Shown piece after piece: positions 45,019 through 51,844 of a DNA stretch of 64,000 bases. The stretch is from Streptomyces griseus (GTDB lineage Bacteria; Bdellovibrionota; Bdellovibrionia; Bdellovibrionales; Bdellovibrionaceae). Location: assembly GCA_943330705.2 (NCBI GenBank), contig CALQIT020000009.1:1-64000 (forward strand). The letters are read 5' to 3'. The notes beneath the pieces were generated by a model. That model did not search any database and was not told where the DNA came from. It worked only from the letters and a program-made list of their open reading frames with translations. A program made the translations under genes and the position numbers. How positions within the stretch are numbered: position 1 is the first letter of the stretch; each line of letters starts with the position of its first letter.

Positions 45019-45178
45019 GTGATGATTTTCCCTGTGAATTCAACAGACTAGAAGATAAATTATTGTGCTTTAACTATTTCTTATTCAAATTCACTGAATA
45101 TCTTCATAGTAACGACGACCGACAGTCGCAATAAAAGGGCTCAAATCAAAATAAATGTACACCGGTTTTTAAATCCCG

Positions 45179-45195
45179 TTGGCCCCGGCTTTGCT
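45179..45195 (+). promoter_or_regulatory. sigma-54 (-24/-12) promoter of the YcaO operon
   Basis: TTGGCCCCGGCTTTGCT fits the sigma-54 consensus YTGGCACGRNNNTTGCW at 10 of the 11 strongly expected positions counted loosely: GG at -24 and GC at -12 are present with the correct 10-base spacing. Start of transcription is expected near 45206. Only a few bases separate it from the ribosome site at 45208. Confidence 0.75.
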
Positions 45196-45220
45196 CTTTA
45201 GCGAGTTGGAAGGAGCGTTC

Positions 45221-46231
45221 ATGCAATTCACAAGTGATCTCGCACAGGAAATTCTACATGCAAAAGATATTTCTTTGGCTCCTATTAATAAAATTATCGA
45301 GATTTCCAGTATCACAAGGACATCTCGTCCCGAGGGCTTTCGCCTGGCTCAACATAGTTTCAACGCCATTGCAAATTGTGACGGACTCGAAGTTTTAGGC
45401 TGCGGCGAAGACGCCCTTGACGAGAGCTTGGCTCAGATGAAGGCGGTGTCAGAGGCGATCGAGCGAGCGGTAATGAAAGTGATCGCTAGGAAATGTGAAA
45501 AAAAGATTTCTAGTAACGGTTGGGCTGCTCATACGTCGCTAGAGAAAGCTGCTACGGCCGCAATTTTTGAGTTGGCCGAACGGGATTCCGCCCTTATGCA
45601 TTGGTTTACCAAAACCCCGATGCGTCAGATTCACAATGACATTCCAGTGCCAAATAAATTCATTAAAGAACTCCGACAGACAGAATTTCCTGAGCTCACC
45701 CTGTTGATATCAGTCGAGTTCTCAGGTCCAGTTGTCACAGCATTGCTTTCAAATGACAAAGGCCGCGCAATTTCAGGACACTCCTCCGGTCCCGACTTGG
45801 AAGAGGCCATTAGGTCAGCAGTGATAGAGGCCTGTCGAGCAGCACATCATTTTCAAAGATTTTCTTACTATGACGGAACGAGAGCACTTTTGAAAGGGAA
45901 AGCACCTGCAGAGACTCAGCCAGGAATGCATTCGCTTATGTATGCCTATCATGAACCTCTTCCGCTTTGGATTCGGGGATGTAAAATTGACTACCAGGCA
46001 GCTTCTAGTCTCTGGCTGCAGGGAACAAATTCAATCGTCAAAGTAATGGAGGAATCAAAATTTTCTGCTTATACAACAGAAAAGCACGTCGTCGTCCGAG
46101 CCGAAAATGAAAAACTCCAAAGCATTTTTTGGGGCAGTACAGAAACGGCCCTCGAACAGCAGGTAGTAAATTGGGGTCGACTGAGCCCTTACACATCACA
46201 TATTAACCTCCGCCCTCATATGGTCGGTTGA
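45221..46231 (+). CDS. stand-alone YcaO-family protein
   Basis: A 336-residue YcaO-domain enzyme. The metal-ATP motifs are visible in order: GCGEDALDESLAQMKAVSEA then IER (about 60-82), SSNGWAAH (97-104), ELAERD (117-122), and later GHSSGPDLEEAIRSAVIEAC (about 183-202). YcaO enzymes use ATP to activate a peptide backbone amide and form azolines, thioamides or macroamidines. Partner genes E1-like, ocin-ThiF or TfuA are absent, and the C-terminal PxPxP of azoline-forming members is missing. ATG 45221 is fixed by GGAAGGAG five bases upstream; the open frame upstream contains the promoter. First gene of the operon. Confidence 0.88.
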   Translation: MQFTSDLAQEILHAKDISLAPINKIIEISSITRTSRPEGFRLAQHSFNAIANCDGLEVLGCGEDALDESLAQMKAVSEAIERAVMKVIARKCEKKISSNGWAAHTSLEKAATAAIFELAERDSALMHWFTKTPMRQIHNDIPVPNKFIKELRQTEFPELTLLISVEFSGPVVTALLSNDKGRAISGHSSGPDLEEAIRSAVIEACRAAHHFQRFSYYDGTRALLKGKAPAETQPGMHSLMYAYHEPLPLWIRGCKIDYQAASSLWLQGTNSIVKVMEESKFSAYTTEKHVVVRAENEKLQSIFWGSTETALEQQVVNWGRLSPYTSHINLRPHMVG

Positions 46232-46242
46232 AAGGAATGAAA

Positions 46243-46560
46243 ATGACTAAAACCCCAGAGATCAACTTTGTAGTATTGGCAGCTAGCCTCGCTGGCGTGC
46301 TTGCCATTGGATCGTCGGCAATGGCTGATGACTCTTTAGTTCATATACACAAATTGCGGGCGCTTGAGTCCATTCCGCCAGGTCAACGAATACTAGCGCG
46401 AGAACAAATTAATGTATTCCTAGAAAAACATCCCAATATAGAAGTTAGTAAATACCAGTTTGCGGTAGCAAAAAATGGAGATATTTATGTGTTGGACAAG
46501 AACCAAGATAATCAACATTCTTCTCGCGATCCTGTTGCTCAGCCTAGCTGTATTGAGTGA
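46243..46560 (+). CDS. small exported protein, candidate substrate of the YcaO enzyme
   Basis: 105 residues. A hydrophobic signal-like stretch (VVLAASLAGVLAIGSSAMA) is followed by an acidic, helical section and a C-terminus rich in Ser, Asp and Gln, ending QPSCIE. It lies twelve bases after the YcaO stop and overlaps the next gene by 74 bases in another frame. A small peptide gene beside a YcaO gene may be the precursor, but the signal peptide makes this uncertain. ATG 46243 is preferred (AAAGGA six bases upstream). Confidence 0.6.
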   Translation: MTKTPEINFVVLAASLAGVLAIGSSAMADDSLVHIHKLRALESIPPGQRILAREQINVFLEKHPNIEVSKYQFAVAKNGDIYVLDKNQDNQHSSRDPVAQPSCIE

Positions 46561-48010
46561 GAATAATCTTATAGGACTCAATTTAGCGGAAGCAAAGGAA
46601 GCCAAGATGATACCAGAGCCGAAGATCATTCGCACTTATATGTCCCTGCCAAAGCAGATCGACCCAGCTCATATTTTAACGATGGCCGATCTTGATCTTT
46701 CCTTTGCTCTCGCAAGTACGCTGGTAGAATGGGATGACTCCCGGCAGCCTGTAGGTGCTCTCAGTGATAAATGGGACTTTCCCAAATCCAATGTCATTCG
46801 ATTCCATATCCGAGGCGGAGTGAAATGGTCCAATGGAGATCAGATCTTCGCCAAGGAGGTATTGGCGTCGTTTGAAAGAGCCAAAAAGAAATATCCCGAT
46901 GAACTGCAATCGCTTTTCGATATTATCGTTCAGATCCGATGCCCCAATGATGAGACGATTGAGTTTGAAACTAAAAACAGCATCGGCGAGAGTAATATCC
47001 TAAGGAAATTAACCGAGCCCATGTATGGTCTAGTTGATACGGAAAAAGGCGGTAATATCAGCCTAAGTCGTTCGTCTGGCCCCTTTATTGTCAACCAGCT
47101 GACATCTTCAGAGTTAACTCTTACAAAAAATAAAAACTGGTTTAAAGGCAGTGACAAGCTAGCTGATCGTATCGAACTAAGGCCACCTTCTCCAGATGCA
47201 GACCTTGTCACGCAATTTGCCAAAGATTCTTGGGCAAATATGGTCTCATCAAACTCACTTCAGTCAGCTCAATTGTTAAATGAATTCAAAGCTCAAAATT
47301 TCGAGATATGGCAAAGAAGCCACGATAAAGTATTTTTCTTATCCCCCAGTCCAAATTTTATTAAAGATTTTGGTACCAGAGCCCTCAAATCTATTGGGCA
47401 ACAGATTCAGGTTAAAAAAATTCTGCCAAATATTGGCGGATATACGGTGACGGATCAATTTTTTCCCAACGGATATGTCCTTCATAACTTGATCTTTAAA
47501 AATGAATTGGAAAAAGAAGTCTCAAAATTCGGACGAGCCTTAACGGTTCTACTACCAGCAACCCCGTCGGGAATCCTAGTAAAAGAAGATTTACCGAAAG
47601 AGATCGAGCGTATCACTGGAAGAAAACCAAATGTGATCTTAGTAAAACCAAATGAGGTCGCGGAGGCCAAAGCAAAAGGAAATTACGACATCTTAGCCGT
47701 CAATGTTGCTGTTGATGATCCAAATTTTGAAGGGGCAATGACATTTTTCTTTGCCGGCAATGCGCCCTTGATCCCCTCTGGGGCGGGAGAGAACAACTTT
47801 ATTCAGAAGATTTCCGCCGTAAAGTCATTGAAGAAAGATGAAGAAAAAATTGTTTCTATGCGATCAGTTATTTCAAAGGCGACTCAGGAGGGCTTTGTGG
47901 CACCGCTCTTTCACTTTTCCAGTCTGACCTTGGCAAAAAATGGAATTGACCTATCGCTGGTGCCGTTAACTAAAGAAACAATTCCTTTTTCACAAATTCG
48001 TTTTAAATAG
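46487..48010 (+). CDS. peptide-type extracellular solute-binding protein (SBP family 5) without permease
   Basis: A 507-residue periplasmic-binding protein with a hydrophobic N-terminus (IINILLAILLLSLAVLSEN) that could be a signal peptide or anchor. The body matches the OppA/DppA family: IDPAHILTMADLDLSFALASTLVEWD, WKWSNGD-like HIRGGVKWSNGDQIFAKEV, and the long second lobe. SBPs of this family bind peptides, nickel or sugars. No ABC permease or ATPase genes are nearby. It is immediately followed by a sensor kinase, so it probably presents a ligand to the sensor. Start at 46487 overlaps the previous gene. Confidence 0.85.
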   Translation: MCWTRTKIINILLAILLLSLAVLSENNLIGLNLAEAKEAKMIPEPKIIRTYMSLPKQIDPAHILTMADLDLSFALASTLVEWDDSRQPVGALSDKWDFPKSNVIRFHIRGGVKWSNGDQIFAKEVLASFERAKKKYPDELQSLFDIIVQIRCPNDETIEFETKNSIGESNILRKLTEPMYGLVDTEKGGNISLSRSSGPFIVNQLTSSELTLTKNKNWFKGSDKLADRIELRPPSPDADLVTQFAKDSWANMVSSNSLQSAQLLNEFKAQNFEIWQRSHDKVFFLSPSPNFIKDFGTRALKSIGQQIQVKKILPNIGGYTVTDQFFPNGYVLHNLIFKNELEKEVSKFGRALTVLLPATPSGILVKEDLPKEIERITGRKPNVILVKPNEVAEAKAKGNYDILAVNVAVDDPNFEGAMTFFFAGNAPLIPSGAGENNFIQKISAVKSLKKDEEKIVSMRSVISKATQEGFVAPLFHFSSLTLAKNGIDLSLVPLTKETIPFSQIRFK

Positions 48011-48018
48011 GAAGACTC

Positions 48019-49431
48019 ATGAAGCAAACGAAGCCGTCTTTATCAATGCTGTTTCAGTCCAAAGTTCGCGCCTGGACTGCTGCTTCATTTGTGGTGGCAG
48101 TCCTATTTTCATTTTTGATTCTGTATTGGATTTCAATGCGTGAAAGTGAAAAGAGAGCTCAAGAAATAGCACAGACGACTGCCGAAGCATTTAGATCGGC
48201 AATCCTGAGTGGCGATATTTTGGGAGCAGAAACTCAAGCCAAGAAGTCATTTCAACTATCAGAAACTGAGGACATTGTCATTCTTGATGCGGAATTGAAT
48301 CCGATGATTTCAGGAAGGATCTGGAGCAAAACGGCCTCATGTCCTCGTATCGATGAACTATGTACTGATTTTTTTTCAAAAAAGATCAGCTTGGCAGTTC
48401 CTATCTATTTTGACAACACGAAGACCAACATACATGGATATGTGTTTGCTTCTGTTCGAGAAAGAATCAATTGGTCTTATATGATATCAATAACTGCGGC
48501 AGTGTTAGCTGCACTCCTGATTCTGTCCCTTGGACTTATTGCAAGTATGTCTTCGGCCTTTGGAACAATTTCTAACGATCTTACCTTGTGGGCCGAGAAA
48601 CTGAAAAATGATCCCAAGAAATTAAGTTTTTCAGGGGGAGCTCCGTTTCGGGAACTCGACCCCATCCAGCTGGCACTTTCAAACTTAAGGACAGAAATTA
48701 TTAGGCTCGAAAAAGAAGCCAGGAGTGAGGGAAAACTCATGGTTCTTCGAGGGATTGCTCATGACGTTATGACTCCAGTAAGTCAGCTCAAAAAAATGCT
48801 CGGGGTCTTTAAAATTCAGATTAAGAACGAAGGTAAGCCCACTGACGAGGCCATTTTCAAATTCGATCAATATCTTAAGAAAATTGAGCGGATCGCTGCC
48901 CAAGTCCTGGTGTTGAAGGAAAATCAAATTGGAAGGGACACCCAAGAGGAGATCACCAATTTATTTGAAGCCACGAATGCGATTGCTTGTGATTTACGCG
49001 AAGAAGAAGTTTTTCAGACAGGAAAACTGACCCTGGAAGTTCAGGGATTCTCCGATAGAACGGCAAAAGTTTCGAAGCTAGACTTGGAAAGAGTTCTTTC
49101 AAACCTTATTCGGAATGCCGCCTTTGCTTCAAATGAAGGACAAAAAATTTTGGTTTCAGTGTCGGATTCTGAGGGCGTTACAGATATTTTAATTAAAGAC
49201 TTCGGTGCAGGTATTCTTCCGGAAAATCAGGAGAGTATTTTTGAAGTTGATTTTTCAACCCGGCCCTCCGTGGGCACAGGTCTTGGCCTTCCTATTGTAA
49301 AAGCAATATGTGATAAATACGGAGCCAAAGTGTTATTTTCTTCAACTGTTAACCAAGGTACCGAGTTTCGAGTGTCAATTCCTTCAACCAGAGGATTTTC
49401 ATATGAAGTACAAAATTCTGCTTGTCGATGA
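48019..49431 (+). CDS. sensor histidine kinase
   Basis: A 470-residue membrane kinase. Two membrane helices (about 17-39 and 154-177) flank a periplasmic sensor region of 115 residues. The cytoplasmic part has a dimerisation helix with His248 in GIAHDVMTPVSQLKK and an HATPase domain with LIRNAAFAS (N box), DFGAGI (G1) and GTGLGLPIVKAI (G2). It should autophosphorylate in response to the solute-binding protein and pass phosphate to the following regulator, whose gene starts inside its last 29 bases. Confidence 0.93.
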   Translation: MKQTKPSLSMLFQSKVRAWTAASFVVAVLFSFLILYWISMRESEKRAQEIAQTTAEAFRSAILSGDILGAETQAKKSFQLSETEDIVILDAELNPMISGRIWSKTASCPRIDELCTDFFSKKISLAVPIYFDNTKTNIHGYVFASVRERINWSYMISITAAVLAALLILSLGLIASMSSAFGTISNDLTLWAEKLKNDPKKLSFSGGAPFRELDPIQLALSNLRTEIIRLEKEARSEGKLMVLRGIAHDVMTPVSQLKKMLGVFKIQIKNEGKPTDEAIFKFDQYLKKIERIAAQVLVLKENQIGRDTQEEITNLFEATNAIACDLREEEVFQTGKLTLEVQGFSDRTAKVSKLDLERVLSNLIRNAAFASNEGQKILVSVSDSEGVTDILIKDFGAGILPENQESIFEVDFSTRPSVGTGLGLPIVKAICDKYGAKVLFSSTVNQGTEFRVSIPSTRGFSYEVQNSACR

Positions 49432-50809
49432 TGATAAAGACAATCTGGAGTCGACGAAGATGCTACTTGATCTTCACGGATACGATGTCAAAACGGTCGG
49501 TAGCGGCAAGCAGGCCATTGATTTGGCAAAAAAGAGTCATCAATTTGAGTTTGCTTTGATTTTGATGGACTATCATATGCCAGAAATGAATGGAGCGGCA
49601 GTCATCTCCGAGATTAAAAAGCTGAAGCCTCGGCAGCAAATTTTGTCATACACCATGGATGATTCTAAGGACACAGCGGTTGAGAACTTTAGAGCTGGCG
49701 CCGTCGATTTTCTGGAGAAAAGTGCTGACAATGAAGTTTTACTTGAGAAGGTGAAGCTTTATTGCGACAAATTTGAGGCCGTTTATAGAACAATTTCGTC
49801 AGATTCCTTAGGGGAGCAGGAAGTCTTGAAACGCAATGCTGAGTTCGGATTTGTAGCTCGCTCTAGCTCCATTGAAAAAATTGTAAAAGAAATCGAAATG
49901 TATGCCTCGGTCAACAGCACGGTTCTGATTCAGGGAGAGACCGGAAGCGGCAAGGAACTCATCGCACAGGCCATTCATAAAAAAGGCCCCAGAGCACAAC
50001 ATAGATTTGTCGCGGTCAACTGCGCCGCCATTCCCCAAGGACTTGTCGAGTCAACTCTCTTTGGTCATGTAAAAGGATCATTTACAGGTGCCGTCAATGA
50101 TCAGGACGGAAAATTTAAATTGGCTAGCGGGGGTACAATTTTCTTAGATGAAATCGGCGAGCTAGCGTCGGATGTTCAGGCGAAACTTCTTCGCGTTCTT
50201 CAGGAGCGTACGGTTGATCCGGTGGGTGCAAGGTCCGGCGTTAAGGTCGATGTCCGCGTGATTGCGGCCACCCACAGGAATTTGGAAAAAATGGTTAAGG
50301 AGGGGAAATTTCGCGAGGACTTGTTATATCGGCTCAACACCCTTGTTATTAAGAACCCGCCTCTTCGCGAACGTCCAGAAGACATTGAGCCACTCGTTGA
50401 TTTTTTTTCCAAAAAAGTCAGTGAGAAGATTGGAGTCCAGAAAAGGTTTCAGCGGGCGGTGCTTAAGCATTTAGAAAGATATCCTTGGCCTGGAAATATT
50501 CGAGAGCTTGAAAACATGGTGGAGGGCCATCTGCTGAGATCCGAGGACGGGATTGTGATGGTTGAGCAATTGGATCCAAAATTCTTTGCCAAATCTGAGC
50601 CGACCAATTCCTTAAGGACGTTAAAGGAATTTGAAGAAAATCTGGAGGCCATGAAGCTTGGTTATGTACTTGAAGTCATTGGTTCATCTGTAAGCAAAGC
50701 TGAGGCTGCAAAGAAACTCGATATCTCTCCGACAAACCTGCAGTATGTTCTTTCAAAACGAAACAAGGTTAAAAATGTGGACACTGGCGAGGTGGAGTCA
50801 TTGCCATAA
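49403..50809 (+). CDS. sigma-54-dependent response regulator (NtrC family)
   Basis: 468 residues: a receiver (acidic D9-D11, phospho-acceptor D56 in LMDYHMPEMNG), a AAA+ domain (Walker A GETGSGKE 178-185, GSFTGA 225-230 in place of GAFTGA, FLDEIGEL 247-254), and a Fis-type HTH at the C-terminus (SKAEAAKKLDISPTNLQYVLSKR). It activates sigma-54 RNA polymerase. The GSFTGA loop is a one-residue variant of the contact motif. ATG 49403 is chosen (AGAGGA upstream); the upstream frame belongs to the kinase gene. Last gene of the operon before a hairpin. Confidence 0.95.
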   Translation: MKYKILLVDDDKDNLESTKMLLDLHGYDVKTVGSGKQAIDLAKKSHQFEFALILMDYHMPEMNGAAVISEIKKLKPRQQILSYTMDDSKDTAVENFRAGAVDFLEKSADNEVLLEKVKLYCDKFEAVYRTISSDSLGEQEVLKRNAEFGFVARSSSIEKIVKEIEMYASVNSTVLIQGETGSGKELIAQAIHKKGPRAQHRFVAVNCAAIPQGLVESTLFGHVKGSFTGAVNDQDGKFKLASGGTIFLDEIGELASDVQAKLLRVLQERTVDPVGARSGVKVDVRVIAATHRNLEKMVKEGKFREDLLYRLNTLVIKNPPLRERPEDIEPLVDFFSKKVSEKIGVQKRFQRAVLKHLERYPWPGNIRELENMVEGHLLRSEDGIVMVEQLDPKFFAKSEPTNSLRTLKEFEENLEAMKLGYVLEVIGSSVSKAEAAKKLDISPTNLQYVLSKRNKVKNVDTGEVESLP

Positions 50810-50879
50810 TTGCCCTGTACCTAAAGCCTCACCATTGACATCTAAAGTCGACGGCATTGGCAGTCGCCTGTTGAAACTG

Positions 50880-50910
50880 GACTTCCTTAGAAAAGGAAGG
50901 TCTTCTTTTC
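50880..50910 (+). terminator. probable intrinsic terminator after the YcaO operon
   Basis: Hairpin CTTCCTT-AGAA-AAGGAAG (50882-50899) followed by the T-rich GTCTTCTTTTCT. It ends the operon about 70 bp after the response-regulator stop. Confidence 0.6.
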
Positions 50911-50928
50911 TGGCACAAGGAGACATTT

Positions 50929-51123
50929 ATGGAATCCTTAACCTTAAAGGCATTTGTGATCCTGTTCAGAGCGATCGGTATTTTGCTGATGACTGGCGCT
51001 ATTGTTGCGGTCCTGGCGGACCTTCAAAATGACGCTCTTAACAGCCGTCGGCATGGGTTGGTCAGCATGCTGTTTGTCAATCAGCAGCTGGTTGGGAAAA
51101 CTCAGTGGTTGCCAAAAAGATGA
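50929..51123 (+). CDS. small one-helix membrane protein
   Basis: A 64-residue protein: MESLTLKAFVILFRAIGILL then MTGAIVAVLADLQND, one hydrophobic helix, then a polar tail ending WLPKR. AAGGAG lies six bases before the ATG. Position just after the YcaO operon terminator, on the same strand, suggests a role in the same system (leaderless peptide, immunity or helper), but nothing in the sequence proves it. Confidence 0.5.
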   Translation: MESLTLKAFVILFRAIGILLMTGAIVAVLADLQNDALNSRRHGLVSMLFVNQQLVGKTQWLPKR

Positions 51124-51128
51124 AGAAT

Positions 51129-51338
51129 TCAATGTACTATTTGTTTTTGTAGACGTCCTTGAGGCAATTGGGACTGAATTTTTGGCACATTTTCCTGACT
51201 GCCGTGGACACGGTACGGCACTTCAACTCTACTCTCTTTGGCATTACCAATACCTTGGTATGTTTTACGATCCGCACAATCGATTTTGCAGAAACTCATT
51301 TCATACGGCATAACAATCCAACCTGTGTTTGAAAGCAT
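51129..51338 (-). CDS. possible small minus-strand gene
   Basis: A 69-codon frame, convergent with the small membrane-protein gene. The translation (MPYEMSFCKIDCADRKTYQG...) has ordinary soluble-protein composition and natural-looking codon use, but there is no ribosome site, family or neighbour in support. It may be a gene remnant. Confidence 0.25.
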   Translation of the reverse strand: MLSNTGWIVMPYEMSFCKIDCADRKTYQGIGNAKESRVEVPYRVHGSQENVPKIQSQLPQGRLQKQIVH

Positions 51339-51498
51339 ATTTAATTGTCGGATGAGTTTTTATCCATGGACAGGGAGAATTGAAAGTTGCAGCTAGACTA
51401 AAATCATGGGCTAGCCGCAAGAATCGCTAATGGCAGTGACAAAAACGGTAATTCCATTCAAACTTATAGCGATTCCAACAACCCAAATAGGAGGTATC

Positions 51499-51792
51499 AT
51501 GAAATTATCTTTAGGTAAAAAATCCAGGGCACTTTTACTCTTTGCTGTAAGCGGCTTATCGTCAACCCTGGCAGTAGTCTCTGATGCAAATGCGGCAGGC
51601 AGCCACATATGTGCATGCGCGTATCCAGGAAACTCTTTTCCAATCTGCATGGAACAAGCGGACGGCAGCAGTTGCAGTGCTGTGGATAAATGCACTCTCA
51701 CGGGGCAAGCGCTTAGCGGTTGTTCGGAACAGTCCACAAGTGCTGGATGCCATGGTTTTTTCAGTTCGTCAGACATCACATGCAACCCGTAG
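51499..51792 (+). CDS. exported cysteine-rich peptide
   Basis: A 97-residue precursor-like protein. AGGAGGT lies directly upstream of the ATG, a very strong ribosome site. A Sec signal peptide (KSRALLLFAVSGLSSTLAVV then SDANA) is followed by a mature part of about 64 residues with eight cysteines and many Ser, Thr and Gly (ICACAYPG...ICMEQADGSSCSAVDKCTLTG...GCHGFFSSSDITCNP). Likely disulfide-bonded and secreted. It could also be a target of the nearby YcaO, since Cys/Ser/Thr are the residues that enzyme modifies. No family recognised. Confidence 0.75.
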   Translation: MKLSLGKKSRALLLFAVSGLSSTLAVVSDANAAGSHICACAYPGNSFPICMEQADGSSCSAVDKCTLTGQALSGCSEQSTSAGCHGFFSSSDITCNP

Positions 51793-51815
51793 CGGGACCA
51801 TTTATTAGATCGTTT

Positions 51816-51844
51816 AACAAGAGGTAGCACTCCTACCTCTTGTT
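51816..51844. terminator. strong bidirectional terminator
   Basis: A perfect 12-bp stem AACAAGAGGTAG/CTACCTCTTGTT with a 5-base loop, followed by T-rich DNA on both strands. It lies between the cysteine-rich peptide gene and the convergent 621-residue gene and overlaps that gene's stop codon. Confidence 0.9.

Larger units (their letters stand above)
44767..45178. other. intergenic regulatory region ahead of the YcaO operon
   Basis: About 410 bases of AT-rich DNA between the divergent zinc-ribbon gene and the YcaO operon. It contains two 13-bp direct repeats, a perfect 14-bp inverted repeat and, at its right edge, a sigma-54-type promoter. A 50-codon reading frame at 44864-45016 overlaps the inverted repeat and is not called, because it has no ribosome site. 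Confidence 0.7.

Noticed and set aside
45179-45220. Longer YcaO start at 45179
   Set aside because: The extra codons coincide with the sigma-54 promoter, and a strong ribosome site precedes 45221.
51002-51313. 103-codon plus-strand frame after the YcaO operon
   Set aside because: It overlaps the better supported small membrane-protein gene in another frame and has no good ribosome site.
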